Positions 41,257 to 50,599 of a DNA stretch of 64,000 nt are shown in pieces; position 1 is the stretch's first letter, and every line of letters begins with the position of its first letter. The stretch is from DATLFA01 sp039915945 (GTDB lineage Bacteria; Actinomycetota; Acidimicrobiia; Acidimicrobiales; WLNW01): positions 24,785 through 88,784 of the forward strand of contig JBDSMH010000064.1 of NCBI GenBank assembly GCA_039915945.1, read 5' to 3'. The notes under the pieces are model-generated. The model searched no databases and was not told where the DNA came from. It saw only the letters and a list, made by a program, of their open reading frames with translations. Both the position numbers and the translations under genes were made by a program.

Positions 41257-43152
41257 TCACGGCACAACCGTGAACGTGGCGGTCTTCGACGTCTGTGTGC
41301 CGTCGGTGTAGAAGACCTTGATGGTGATGCTCTTCGTCCCGGTGCTCGCGAAACTGGTGGGGTTGGCGTTGCCCGAGCCGGCCGAGCCCGCGTAGTCGTA
41401 CGGCGCGCCCGTTTCGGTACGTGCGGGGGCACCGGTGCCCGTGGCGTTGTTGTAGAACTCGACCTTGGTGATCGCCTTCGCCGACGTGGCGAAGATGTAG
41501 TACGAGACACCGACCTTGAGGTTGCCGCTGCCGAGCGCGGTCGGTGCCGAGCGATTGGCCGACGTCGAAACGCTGAGAGCGGCCGGAGTCGCGGCGGTGG
41601 TGGTGGGCGGCCGCGTCGTCGTCGTCGATTGCGTCGTCGCCGGCGGTCGAGTCGTCGACGTGGTCGCTTTGGTCGTCGTCGGCCCCGTGGGCTTGACCGT
41701 CGTGGGGGGTTCGGTGGGCGGCGGCGTTTCGTCGATCGGTGGCTCGGTCGCCGGCGGCAGTGTCGGGGGTGCAGCAGTCGGCGGTGGCGCCGGCGCAACG
41801 GTCGTCGTCGGCAACGTATTGCTCGCCGCCAGACCGGCTACCGCAAGGTTGGCGCTGCCTTCGTCGAGTTCGTCGCCCGGCGCCATGTCGAGATGGACTG
41901 CGGCGAACACGGCATCACCCTGCGGATTGGCGACGGCTCCGTCGATCACCCCGGTGCCGACGAGCGCGCCGAGCGACAGCGCTCCGGCAGTGAGCGCCGG
42001 CCCCGCACCCGCGACCGCGGAGGCGAGGCCCTGGTTGAACGACGCGCTGACAGCGCCCGGCAGCGCCGTCGCTTGTTGGAGGAAGGGAATGTGCGCGAGT
42101 GCGGCGAACGGTCCCATCGCGATGCGAAGCCGTCCGAGCGAGATCGACAAGAACGCGCGGACGACCTCCGGCGAGAACTGCTTCTCCGCTCCCGCGGTGA
42201 GCTCCGCACGCGCTTCGGCGACCGTCATCGCCTTCTTGTACCCGTGCGCGCTCGTCATTGCCTCGAAGCTGTCGGCGACGGCGACGATGGCTGCCGCCCG
42301 TCCGATGCGATCGCCCCCGACGCCGCGCGGATAGCCCGTGCCGTCCCAGCGCTCGTGATGGTTCCACACCGCTTCGGCCCATTCACCGAGGAACGGAACC
42401 AACGGGCGCAGCAGCCGTCGTCCCTGCTCGGGATGACGCCGCACGAGGATCCACTCGTTTGCGTCGAGCGCGCCCTTCTTGTCGACGATCGCCGGCGCGA
42501 GGTGCAGCTTGCCGAGGTCGTGGAGGAGCGCTCCCCACTGCAGCTTCTGCCGATCTTGCTTCGTCAGATGCATCTCGCGACCGATCATGTCGGCATAGAG
42601 GCGCACGCGTTCGCTGTGACTGCGCGTGTGGCGATCGTGTTCGCCCATCGCGGCGACGAGCAGCATGACTTGTTCGGCGGCGACTGCGGGGTCCTCGGCT
42701 AGGCCGTTCTCGGTTGCTTCTGTGATCAGTGCGCGCACGCGGCGCCGATTGCTCGAACGCACGGCGATGCGCAGGCGCGACGGCGCCTGATCGGGGAAGA
42801 CGAGCGACAACTGCAACAGCGTCGCCAATGGCAAGAGGCGCCGGACTGTGCGATCCAGCACGCCGATGACCGCCATCGACGACGCGACGATCGCGAGCGT
42901 TCGGGGCACGACGGTGATGGTGCGATGCGCGTCGGGCAGCAGTCGATTGGCGATGATGGCCGCGCCGCATCCCGCAGCGAGGGGCACGAGCAGGCCGAGC
43001 GCGCGGACGGCAAACGACGCCGTGCGCCGTTGTTGCCAAACGCCCGCCGACTCCGGCTCTCGATACAGCTCTACCGCCACTCGACTGCTCTCATGACGCG
43101 TCGAGCCCGACCGCTGATCGGTGCTGGGTAGCGACGCGCGTCCGCTAGTCAA
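41257..43152 (-). CDS. HD-GYP domain protein with extracytoplasmic Thr/Pro stalk and C-terminal Ig-like domain
   Basis: 631 aa from TTG 43152; GTG 43080 is another possible start. Two helices (about residues 48-70 and 84-100) precede an HD-GYP domain with HD at 211-212 and HHERWDGTGYPRG at 265-277; metal ligands look intact, so c-di-GMP hydrolysis is likely. A third hydrophobic stretch (about 378-403) leads to a Thr/Pro low-complexity stalk (about 445-535) and a beta-rich domain (about 540-631; KVEFYNNATGTGAPARTETG). This tail would face outside the cell. The layout is unusual and could let an external signal set phosphodiesterase activity. Confidence 0.85.
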   Translation of the reverse strand: MTSGRASLPSTDQRSGSTRHESSRVAVELYREPESAGVWQQRRTASFAVRALGLLVPLAAGCGAAIIANRLLPDAHRTITVVPRTLAIVASSMAVIGVLDRTVRRLLPLATLLQLSLVFPDQAPSRLRIAVRSSNRRRVRALITEATENGLAEDPAVAAEQVMLLVAAMGEHDRHTRSHSERVRLYADMIGREMHLTKQDRQKLQWGALLHDLGKLHLAPAIVDKKGALDANEWILVRRHPEQGRRLLRPLVPFLGEWAEAVWNHHERWDGTGYPRGVGGDRIGRAAAIVAVADSFEAMTSAHGYKKAMTVAEARAELTAGAEKQFSPEVVRAFLSISLGRLRIAMGPFAALAHIPFLQQATALPGAVSASFNQGLASAVAGAGPALTAGALSLGALVGTGVIDGAVANPQGDAVFAAVHLDMAPGDELDEGSANLAVAGLAASNTLPTTTVAPAPPPTAAPPTLPPATEPPIDETPPPTEPPTTVKPTGPTTTKATTSTTRPPATTQSTTTTRPPTTTAATPAALSVSTSANRSAPTALGSGNLKVGVSYYIFATSAKAITKVEFYNNATGTGAPARTETGAPYDYAGSAGSGNANPTSFASTGTKSITIKVFYTDGTQTSKTATFTVVP

Positions 43153-43205
43153 CGGCGAATTGGGGTGAGCGCTTTAGCGAATGAGCGGCTCTTTGGGCGG
43201 GAAAC

Positions 43206-43211
43206 TAGACT
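43206..43211 (+). promoter_or_regulatory. Candidate -10 hexamer for leaderless SDR transcript
   Basis: TAGACT, 7 nt before ATG 43219, no Shine-Dalgarno. Confidence 0.35.
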
Positions 43212-43218
43212 CCCGCGG

Positions 43219-44088
43219 ATGGGCCTTCCCGAACCTCCACCAATTGGTACCGCCGCGCTTCCGCCCGGCACATACGACGGTCAGGTCATCATCGTCACCG
43301 GCGGGGGCACCGGCCTCGGCAAGGCGATCGCCACCGAGTTCGGCCGTCTCGGCGCCCGCGTTGCTATCGCTTCGCGCAAGCCCGATCACCTCGAGGCCGG
43401 GCTGTCCGCGCTGAGCGACATCGGTGCCGATGTCATGGCGGTCGCGTGCGACATTCGTGACCCCGATCAGATCGCCAAGTGCTTCGACGAGATCGAGGCT
43501 CAATGGCAACTCCCGTCGGTGCTCGTGAACAACGCGGCCGCCAACTTCCCCGTGCCGGCCGAAGACATGTCGCCCAACGCCTGGCGCACCGTGATCGACA
43601 TCACGCTCAACGGCACGTTCATGATGTCGCGCGAGTTCGCTCGCCGTCACCTCGCCATCGGTGCTCCGGGCTCGATCATCAACGTAGGCGCCACCTACGC
43701 GTGGACCGGTGGGCCCGGGTTCGCGCACAGTGCCGCAGCCAAGGCCGGTATCAAGAACATGACCGAGACGCTCGCCGTCGAGTGGGGGCCCTACGGCATC
43801 CAGATCAACGGACTGGTGCCGGGTCTGTTCCCTCACGAGGACATGACGGCTGACATCTTGTCCAACCTCGACCGCACGAGTGAAAAGGATGTGTGCCAGC
43901 CCGCGTTGCGCGTCGGTCGCCTCCGCGAACTCGGTTGGGCGGCCACGTTCCTGGCATCGCCGTTCGCTCGATTCATCAGCGGCCACACCCTTGTCGTCGA
44001 TGGGGCCAACTGGCAGCGTCGTCACATGACGATGCCTCCGGTCGTGACCATCCGTGACCAGATGGGCCGCGGTCCCTTCACCCTCTAG
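43219..44088 (+). CDS. SDR family oxidoreductase, 2,4-dienoyl-CoA-reductase-like
   Basis: 289 aa from ATG 43219. The Rossmann motif is VTGGGTGLGKAIATEFG, then NNAAANFPVPAEDMS. The usual YxxxK catalytic pair is replaced: the segment reads GPGFAHSAAAKAGIKNMTETLAVEWG, keeping Lys but not Tyr. This matches the 2,4-dienoyl-CoA reductase branch, which lacks the classical Tyr. It would reduce dienoyl-CoA intermediates during breakdown of unsaturated fatty acids with NADPH. Monocistronic; convergent with the AEC transporter gene. Confidence 0.85.
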   Translation: MGLPEPPPIGTAALPPGTYDGQVIIVTGGGTGLGKAIATEFGRLGARVAIASRKPDHLEAGLSALSDIGADVMAVACDIRDPDQIAKCFDEIEAQWQLPSVLVNNAAANFPVPAEDMSPNAWRTVIDITLNGTFMMSREFARRHLAIGAPGSIINVGATYAWTGGPGFAHSAAAKAGIKNMTETLAVEWGPYGIQINGLVPGLFPHEDMTADILSNLDRTSEKDVCQPALRVGRLRELGWAATFLASPFARFISGHTLVVDGANWQRRHMTMPPVVTIRDQMGRGPFTL

Positions 44089-44114
44089 CCCTACGAACGC
44101 GTACGACGCACGCG

Positions 44115-45017
44115 TCAGCGCAGCAAAGTGATCAACACAGTCAGCGACGCGATCGAGAGGATCGTCGTCAAGACGACGTTGCGCACTGCGAGTTCGGGCC
44201 GCGCGTCGAGTTCGGTGGCGAGGATCGTCGTCATCACTGCGGTGGGCATACCGGCCATCATGATCGAGGTGTGCGCGGGGATACCTTCGAGGCCGACCAG
44301 GGCGGCCAATGGCCACGCCGCGAGTGGTCCGATGAGCAAGCGATTGACACTCGTCGCCAACGGTTCGGCGAGGTCGTCGAGCCGAGGGCGCCGGAACTGC
44401 AACCCCAACACCACGAGCATGCAGGGGATCGATGCGTCGGCGAGCGAAACCGTCGATTCGCGAACGAGCGTGGGCATATCGATGTTGGCGATGTTGACGA
44501 TCGCGCCGAGGACGGCGGCGTAGATCGACGGATAGCGCAGCGGCGCCAGCACCGCTCGCGCTCCGGTGTGCGTGCCCCGTGCCCACGCGCCCAGCGCGAT
44601 GCCGGCCGATGACCACAGCACCACGCCCGTCACGAACATGACGACCGCGATGGCCAAGCCCGCTTCGCCGAAGGCCAGGCGCGCCATCGGCAAGCCCATG
44701 TTGCCCTGATTGACGACACAGGCCGCGAGCACCGCAGAGGCGCGAGTGCGTCGATCGGAATGACGCGCGGTCGACCAAATCGATGCGACGATCGCATTGA
44801 CGGCGAACACGCCGACGGCCACGGCGATCAATCGACCGATGTCACCGCCCGAGAGCTCGATGTCCGAGATCGACGTGAAGACGAGGCACGGCGAGAACAG
44901 ATAGAAGACGGCTTTCGACATCGTCTCGGTCGAGAACCCGAGGCGTTTGCCGACGATGCCCCCGGCTGCCGCGACGAGCAGCACGGGGAGTACGACTTCG
45001 AATAGGACATCGCCCAT
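44115..45017 (-). CDS. AEC (auxin efflux carrier) family transporter
   Basis: 300 aa with about ten hydrophobic helices arranged as two inverted five-helix repeats. The first half has LPVLLVAAAGGIVGKRLGF and FYLFSPCLVFTS; the crossover is near NQGNMGLPMARLAFGE, a conserved motif in this family. Bacterial AEC proteins export or import carboxylates such as malate. The gene lies 22 nt from the cupin gene on the same strand. Confidence 0.88.
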   Translation of the reverse strand: MGDVLFEVVLPVLLVAAAGGIVGKRLGFSTETMSKAVFYLFSPCLVFTSISDIELSGGDIGRLIAVAVGVFAVNAIVASIWSTARHSDRRTRASAVLAACVVNQGNMGLPMARLAFGEAGLAIAVVMFVTGVVLWSSAGIALGAWARGTHTGARAVLAPLRYPSIYAAVLGAIVNIANIDMPTLVRESTVSLADASIPCMLVVLGLQFRRPRLDDLAEPLATSVNRLLIGPLAAWPLAALVGLEGIPAHTSIMMAGMPTAVMTTILATELDARPELAVRNVVLTTILSIASLTVLITLLR

Positions 45018-45039
45018 GTTGTGGTCGGCCGAACCTCGG

Positions 45040-45609
45040 TCAGCTGAACCGGTCGCCGGTGCCGAACTTGCCTCGAGCGTGCGGCGGAGCCGTGAACGGC
45101 GGATTGGGTAGGCGCACGTGCCTGTTGTCGGCCAGTAGTTGGTTGTAACCCGGCTTGTCGACCGACACCGGCTCAGGCGTGTCGAGCCATGTCTCGAACA
45201 GCAGGCAGCCTTCGGTCGCGTCGGCGATCAACGGACCGAACACCGCGCCCTCTTCGAGCACGATGAGGGTGCCCCGCGTGCAGGGGTACTCACCGCAGGC
45301 GAGTTCACCCTCGAGAACGTAGATGAGGTGATCGCTGCGATGGGCGTGGCGTTCGATGATCATGCCCGGGTCGTAGCGACCGAGCACCACCATGCGTTGG
45401 CCCGTCCATTCGATGAACTTCTCGTGCACCGAACGGCGCTCGCCGCTCTCGACATGTTGTTGGGCGATCACCTCGGTCCACGGGATGGCTGCCTCGTGCA
45501 CGATCGCCAAACGAGGTTGATGGTTGTGGGGCCGCCCGGTGTCGGCTGACGGGCAGCGGGCCACCTCTTCGCCGTTGACGGTGATGATCGTGCAGGCGTC
45601 GTCGCTCAT
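45040..45609 (-). CDS. Cupin-domain protein
   Basis: 189 aa from ATG 45609. One cupin barrel: IIERHAHRSDHLIYVLEGELACGEYPC has the first motif (HxH and Glu), and the second motif is LIVLEEGAVFGPL. The retained His residues suggest a metal site. It may be a small-molecule sensor or dioxygenase-like enzyme. It is upstream of the AEC transporter gene on the same strand and divergent from the amidohydrolase pair. Confidence 0.78.
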   Translation of the reverse strand: MSDDACTIITVNGEEVARCPSADTGRPHNHQPRLAIVHEAAIPWTEVIAQQHVESGERRSVHEKFIEWTGQRMVVLGRYDPGMIIERHAHRSDHLIYVLEGELACGEYPCTRGTLIVLEEGAVFGPLIADATEGCLLFETWLDTPEPVSVDKPGYNQLLADNRHVRLPNPPFTAPPHARGKFGTGDRFS

Positions 45610-45703
45610 GCGCAGGGAGGGTAGCCCGCCGCAGCGCAGCGGGCGTACGCTGTGGCCATCCGAGCGATGAGCGCTCGCGCGAAGAGCAATCAGCGAGGCA
45701 GCG

Positions 45704-47422
45704 ATGTACGACTTGATCGTCCGCAATGGCACCATCGTCGACGGTACGGGGGCGCCCGCGACGGTCGGCGACATCGGCGTCAAGGACGGACGCATCGCGC
45801 ATGTCGGTGGACGCATCGATGCCGAGGCGGGCGAAGTCATCGATGCCACGGGCCGCATCGTCACGCCTGGCTTCGTAGACATCCACACGCACTACGACGG
45901 CCAAGTCACCTGGGACCCGCTACTCGAGCCGTCCACTCTGCACGGCGTCACGACACTCGTCATGGGCAACTGTGGTGTCGGCTTCGCGCCGGTGCGACCG
46001 GGGTCCGAGGCCTGGCTCATCCAGTTGATGGAAGGTGTCGAGGACATCCCCGGCGCGGCGCTCGCCGAAGGCATGCAGTGGGAGTGGGAGAGCTTCACGG
46101 AATATCTCGATGTGCTCGATCGCAAGCCGCTGTCGATCGACATCGGCGCGCAGGTGCCCCACGGTGCGGTCCGCGCGTATGTGATGGGCGAACGCGGGGC
46201 CAGCAACGAGGTTGCGACCGCCGACGACATCGCCGCCATGCGCGACATCGTGCGTGAGGCCATCGAGGCCGGCGCGCTCGGGTTCTCCACTTCGCGCACG
46301 CTCGCGCACCGCGCCAAGGACGGTGTTCCGGTGCCGGGCACGTTTGCCGACGAAGCCGAGCTGTTCGGCATCGCTGACGCGCTACGCGATGCCGGCGCCG
46401 GCATCTACGAGCTCGTTCCGCTCGGCGCGGTGGGCGAAGATCTCGACGCGCCGATGCGCGAGGTCGAGTTGATGTCACGCCTTGCCGCGTACACCGGCCT
46501 ACCGGTCACCTTCGCGCTGACCCAAGTCGACAACGCGCCCGAGCTGTGGCGCGATCAGATGCAAGCGTCGCTGCGCGCGCTCGATGCCGGTCATCGTCTG
46601 CATCCCCAATACGCGTCGCGTCCAGCGGGCGTCTTGGTCGGCCTTCATTCGCAACTCGGCTTCGGCGGTCGCCCTGCATTCGACGAGATCGCGCACCTGC
46701 CGCTCGCCGAACGCGTCGCCGAGTTGCAAACGCCGGCGCGCAAGAAGCGAATACTCGCCGAGCGCGCCCGCAGAACCAGCGACTTCATCGACAGGATGCG
46801 CTCGCGGTTCGACCGCATGTACGTGCTCGGTGATCCCGTCGACTACGAGCCGGGCCCTGAGCTGTCGATCGCGACGATTGCGCAGCGCGACGGCGTTGAT
46901 CTCGAATCGAAGTTCTACGACTTGCTGCTGGGCGACGAGGGTCGTGCGCTGTTGCTCTACCCGGTGCTCAACTACAGCCACGGCAATGCCGATGCCACCT
47001 ACGAGATGATGCAACACCCCGCGGGGATCCTCGGTCTGAGCGACGGCGGAGCCCACTGCGGGGCGATCTGTGACGCGTCCCAACCGACGTGGATGTTGAC
47101 GCACTGGGTACGCGACCGCGTACGCGGCCCGCGCATCTCGCTCGAGTCGGCGATCCGTAAACAGACGAGTGACACCGCGGAGCTCTACGGCTTCACCGAC
47201 CGCGGCACGATCGCCGTTGGCAAGAAGGCCGATCTGAACGTGATCGATTTCGACCGCCTGCGGTTGTTGCCGCCGCGTCTGGTGAACGATCTTCCGGCGC
47301 AGGGTCGACGGTTGGTCCAGGCGGCCGAGGGCTACGTCGCCACCATCGTCAGCGGTGTGGTCATACGGCGCGACGGCGTCGACACCGGCGCTCGCCCGGG
47401 CGCCCTCGTCCGAGGGAAGTAG
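45704..47422 (+). CDS. Amidohydrolase, N-acyl-D-amino-acid deacylase family (copy 1)
   Basis: 572 aa. TPGFVDIHTHYDGQVTWDP holds the HxH pair; GVTTLVMGNCGVGFAPV the NCG Cys segment; FSTSRTLAHR and LSDGGAHCGAICDAS complete the metal site. It shares most of its length with the next gene, so the pair arose by tandem duplication. Likely hydrolyses an amide or lactam substrate for the catabolic block. A TACGCT hexamer about 50 nt upstream may be its -10. Confidence 0.85.
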   Translation: MYDLIVRNGTIVDGTGAPATVGDIGVKDGRIAHVGGRIDAEAGEVIDATGRIVTPGFVDIHTHYDGQVTWDPLLEPSTLHGVTTLVMGNCGVGFAPVRPGSEAWLIQLMEGVEDIPGAALAEGMQWEWESFTEYLDVLDRKPLSIDIGAQVPHGAVRAYVMGERGASNEVATADDIAAMRDIVREAIEAGALGFSTSRTLAHRAKDGVPVPGTFADEAELFGIADALRDAGAGIYELVPLGAVGEDLDAPMREVELMSRLAAYTGLPVTFALTQVDNAPELWRDQMQASLRALDAGHRLHPQYASRPAGVLVGLHSQLGFGGRPAFDEIAHLPLAERVAELQTPARKKRILAERARRTSDFIDRMRSRFDRMYVLGDPVDYEPGPELSIATIAQRDGVDLESKFYDLLLGDEGRALLLYPVLNYSHGNADATYEMMQHPAGILGLSDGGAHCGAICDASQPTWMLTHWVRDRVRGPRISLESAIRKQTSDTAELYGFTDRGTIAVGKKADLNVIDFDRLRLLPPRLVNDLPAQGRRLVQAAEGYVATIVSGVVIRRDGVDTGARPGALVRGK

Positions 47423-47425
47423 GCT
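47420..47425 (+). promoter_or_regulatory. Candidate -10 hexamer for leaderless second amidohydrolase transcript
   Basis: TAGGCT overlaps the stop of copy 1 and lies 6 nt before ATG 47432. Identical hexamer and spacing to the selenoprotein gene; could equally be chance, since it includes a stop codon. Confidence 0.3.
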
Positions 47426-47431
47426 CGAAAA

Positions 47432-49207
47432 ATGACTACACGCCAACCAGATCTTCTCATCAAAGGCGGCACGGTCGTCGATGGCACCGGCCGCGACCGC
47501 TTCGTGGCCGACATCGCGATCGATGGTGGTCTCGTCACCGAAGTGCGCCCGACTGCCGGCGACGGCTCGGGCGGCATCGGCGCCGACGCGCGTCAAGTGA
47601 TCGATGCACGGGGGCTCATCGTCACGCCCGGCTTCGTCGACGTCCATACGCACTACGACGGTCAAGCGACGTGGGACGAGATCCTCAACCCGTCGACCGG
47701 TCATGGAGTCACCACGATCGTCACCGGCAATTGCGGTGTGGGGTTCGCTCCCGTACCCAAAGGCCGCGAGCAGTGGCTGATCGAGTTGATGGAAGGCGTC
47801 GAGGACATCCCGGGCACGGCGCTCGCCGAAGGCATCAAGTGGGATTGGGAGAGCTTCCCCGAATACCTCGACGCGCTCGAACGTCGTCGCCATTCGATCG
47901 ACATCGGCTCGCAGATCGCGCACGGCGCGGTGCGCGCGTTCGTGATGGGCGAGCGCGGTGCCCGCAACGAGCCCGCGACATCCGATGACATCGCGGCCAT
48001 GGGACGCATCGTGCAAGAAGCGATCGAAGCCGGCGCGCTCGGCTTTTCGACATCGCGCACGTTGGGCCACCGGGCGATGGACGGCGAGCCGGTGCCCGGC
48101 ACGTTCGCCGCCGAAGACGAACTGTTCGGTCTCGGTCGGGCGATGGCGCGCGGCGGTCGCAGCGTGTTCGAGTTGGCGCCGATGGGTGCGGGCGGCGAAG
48201 ACCTCATCGCGCCGCACAAAGAGATCGATTGGATGTGCCGCCTTGCCGGAGAGATCGGCATGCCGGTGTCGTTCGCGCTGTTGCAGGTCGATGCCGCGCC
48301 CAACCTCTGGCGCGAATTGATGGACGCGTCGCTGGCCGCGACCGAGCGCGGCGCGCCGGTCTATCCGCAGGTCGCCGGGCGCCCGTTCGGCATGCTCGTC
48401 GGTCTCGAGACGCATCACGCGTTCAAGAAGCGTCCGACGTTCATGAAGCTGGCTTCGTCGCTGCCGCACCCCGAGTTGGTCAAGCAACTGCGCGAGCCGT
48501 CGGTGCGGCGCGCCATCCTCGACGAAAAAGATCTGCCGGTCGATCGGTCGGTGCTGTTCGACTCGATGACACTGGCGATACAAGCGCAATTGCACAAGGT
48601 CTACGTGCTCGGCAATCCGCCGAACTACGAACCGACCCGAGGGCAGTCGGTGCTCGCCATCGCCAACGACCGCAACATCGATCCGCTCGAGTTGCTTTAC
48701 GACTTGCTGCTCGAGCAAGACGGCCATGCCTTGTTGATGCTGCCGATCTTCAACTACTTCGACGCCAACCTCGACGCGGTGCGCGAGATGTTCACGCATC
48801 CTGCCGGCGTCGCCGGCCTCGGCGACGGCGGCGCGCATTGCGGCATGATCTGCGACGCGTCGATCCCGACTTTCCTGCTGACGCATTGGGTGCGCGATCG
48901 CACGCGCGGCGACAAGCTCTCGCTCGAGTGGGTCGTCAAGAAGCAGACCGCCGACACCGCGCGGCTCTATGGTCTCGGCGACCGCGGTCAGTTGACGGCG
49001 GGCAAGAAGGCCGACGTCAATGTCATCGACCTCGCCAACATGACGCTGCATTCGCCGCGTGTCGCGTACGACCTTCCCGCGGGCGGGCGGCGGTTGTTGC
49101 AAGAAGCCAGTGGCTATGTCGCGACCATTGTCAGCGGTGAGGTCATCCGGCGCAACGGTGTCGATACCGGGGCTCGCCCGGGGTCGGTGCTGCGCGGCGC
49201 CCGCTAG
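47432..49207 (+). CDS. Amidohydrolase, N-acyl-D-amino-acid deacylase family (copy 2)
   Basis: 591 aa, starting 9 nt after copy 1. Same motifs: TPGFVDVHTHYDGQATWDE, GVTTIVTGNCGVGFAPV, FSTSRTLGHR, GLGDGGAHCGMICDAS. It differs mainly in the first 60 residues and in the 350-410 region, where substrate specificity may lie. Cytosolic, zinc-dependent by family. Followed by the Rieske oxygenase gene after 20 nt, which suggests one operon. Confidence 0.85.
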   Translation: MTTRQPDLLIKGGTVVDGTGRDRFVADIAIDGGLVTEVRPTAGDGSGGIGADARQVIDARGLIVTPGFVDVHTHYDGQATWDEILNPSTGHGVTTIVTGNCGVGFAPVPKGREQWLIELMEGVEDIPGTALAEGIKWDWESFPEYLDALERRRHSIDIGSQIAHGAVRAFVMGERGARNEPATSDDIAAMGRIVQEAIEAGALGFSTSRTLGHRAMDGEPVPGTFAAEDELFGLGRAMARGGRSVFELAPMGAGGEDLIAPHKEIDWMCRLAGEIGMPVSFALLQVDAAPNLWRELMDASLAATERGAPVYPQVAGRPFGMLVGLETHHAFKKRPTFMKLASSLPHPELVKQLREPSVRRAILDEKDLPVDRSVLFDSMTLAIQAQLHKVYVLGNPPNYEPTRGQSVLAIANDRNIDPLELLYDLLLEQDGHALLMLPIFNYFDANLDAVREMFTHPAGVAGLGDGGAHCGMICDASIPTFLLTHWVRDRTRGDKLSLEWVVKKQTADTARLYGLGDRGQLTAGKKADVNVIDLANMTLHSPRVAYDLPAGGRRLLQEASGYVATIVSGEVIRRNGVDTGARPGSVLRGAR

Positions 49208-49227
49208 CCAACAACAACGGGGGAATC

Positions 49228-50535
49228 ATGGTGATGCTCGAAGCACGCGGCGATCTCGCCGATCGCTACGGCGTTCGCCGTAGCGACGAGGGCCCGGTCA
49301 CCGTGCCCAAGGCGCGCTACGTCGATGCCGAGTACGCCGCGCTCGAACGCCGCTTGTTGTGGCCCCGGGTTTGGCAGATGGCCTGTCTCACCACCGATGT
49401 CGCCGCCCCCGGCGACTGGATCGAATACCGCATGGCCGATCAGTCGATCATCGTTCTGCGCGATCTCGACGGTGAACTACGCGCCTTCCACAATGTGTGC
49501 GCCCATCGCGGTTTCAAGCTGTGCGAAGGGGTCGGTCAGGCGGCCGACGGTCATCTGCGCTGTGGCTACCACGGATGGCGCTACGACCTCGACGGCGCGG
49601 TCAGAGAGATCACTTCGCAACGCGGTTTCGGCATCATCGAGCGCGATCGCTACGGCCTGCGCCCGGTGCGCATCGCCGCGTGGGAGCAGATGGTGTTCGT
49701 CAACCCCGCACCCGATGGTGAACCGCTCGACGAATTCCTCGATCCGCTGCCGAGCGAGCTCGCACCGTTCGCACTCGGGGATCGCGTGTGCACGTTCCGC
49801 TGCACCCTCGCGATGCAGGGCAATTGGAAGGTGACGGTCGATGCCTTCAACGAGGTGTACCACCTGCAGGGGCTGCATCCGCAGTTGCTGTCGATGATGG
49901 ACGATGTGCACACCACCTACCAGGTGTTCGAGCGCGGCCATTCGATGATGCAGATCCCGCTCGGCGTGGCCAGCCCGCGGCTCGGCGTGCTCAGCGACGA
50001 GGCAGTCGCCGAAGCCCTGCACCAGAACTACGGGTCGATGTTCGGGGAGCGAGGCGAGGGCCCGATCGAACTGGCGAACCGCAGCGCGCGCGAGTACGCC
50101 GTGTCGCGCGTGCGGCAGCGCTGCAGCGATAGCGATGTCGACATCTCCGACCTGCGCGACGATCAGGTCATCGACGACTTCCACGTGCTGGCTTTCCCCA
50201 ACTTGATCTTCAACACGCACAGCGAGATGCACACATTGTTCCGGGCGCGGCCGGGCGTCGTACCAGGCAAGAGTTCGTTCGACTTCTATCTGTTCCATCG
50301 CCTCGCGTCCGCGGATGGCAACGGGTTCGGCGCGGGCCACGCCAAGGGTCCGCTCGATCACGTCGACTACCCCGAGGGCAGCCGTATCACCGAGGTACTC
50401 GACCAAGACCTCGACGGTATCGCGCGGGTGCATGCCGGCTTGTTGTCGGCCGGTATCACCGAAGTGAGCTTCGCCGATTTCGAGTGCCGCCTCACGGCGA
50501 TGCACACTGAACTCGATCATTACCTGTTCGCGTAG
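49228..50535 (+). CDS. Rieske 2Fe-2S aromatic ring-hydroxylating oxygenase, alpha subunit
   Basis: 435 aa with GGGGGAATC before ATG. The Rieske centre is C-x-H-x18-C-x2-H (CAHRGFKLCEG to LRCGYHGW). The non-heme iron site is in DAFNEVYHLQGLHPQ (two His) with a later Asp. No beta subunit gene is adjacent, so it is probably an alpha-only (homotrimeric) system, and a separate reductase/ferredoxin is needed. It is positioned between the amidohydrolase pair and three luciferase-like genes. Confidence 0.9.
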   Translation: MVMLEARGDLADRYGVRRSDEGPVTVPKARYVDAEYAALERRLLWPRVWQMACLTTDVAAPGDWIEYRMADQSIIVLRDLDGELRAFHNVCAHRGFKLCEGVGQAADGHLRCGYHGWRYDLDGAVREITSQRGFGIIERDRYGLRPVRIAAWEQMVFVNPAPDGEPLDEFLDPLPSELAPFALGDRVCTFRCTLAMQGNWKVTVDAFNEVYHLQGLHPQLLSMMDDVHTTYQVFERGHSMMQIPLGVASPRLGVLSDEAVAEALHQNYGSMFGERGEGPIELANRSAREYAVSRVRQRCSDSDVDISDLRDDQVIDDFHVLAFPNLIFNTHSEMHTLFRARPGVVPGKSSFDFYLFHRLASADGNGFGAGHAKGPLDHVDYPEGSRITEVLDQDLDGIARVHAGLLSAGITEVSFADFECRLTAMHTELDHYLFA

Positions 50536-50569
50536 ACCTTTCGCGTCCAGCACGATCCGAATCAGGAGC

Positions 50570-50593
50570 GGGCCCGGGCGGCCCTTAGAGCGG
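50570..50593 (-). repeat. Dispersed GC-rich palindromic repeat (single copy)
   Basis: On the minus strand it reads CCGCTC-TAAG-GGCCGCCCGGGCCC, matching the core found at 6001, 22888 and 54427. It ends 6 nt before ATG 50600, and its AGAGCGGAG end may serve as the ribosome-binding site. Confidence 0.7.
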
Positions 50594-50599
50594 AGAACC

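Noticed and set aside
47420..47425. A firm internal promoter before the second amidohydrolase
   Set aside because: The hexamer includes the stop codon of the previous gene and the genes are only 9 nt apart, so read-through transcription is the simpler reading; kept only as a low-confidence feature.
46499..49102. Very long open frame on the minus strand opposite the two amidohydrolases
   Set aside because: It mirrors two strongly conserved genes, its translation is rich in Arg/His/Gln/Val without any family pattern, and long antisense frames are expected at this GC content. The same holds for 5915-7834, 43174-44778 and 12767-13792 (minus).
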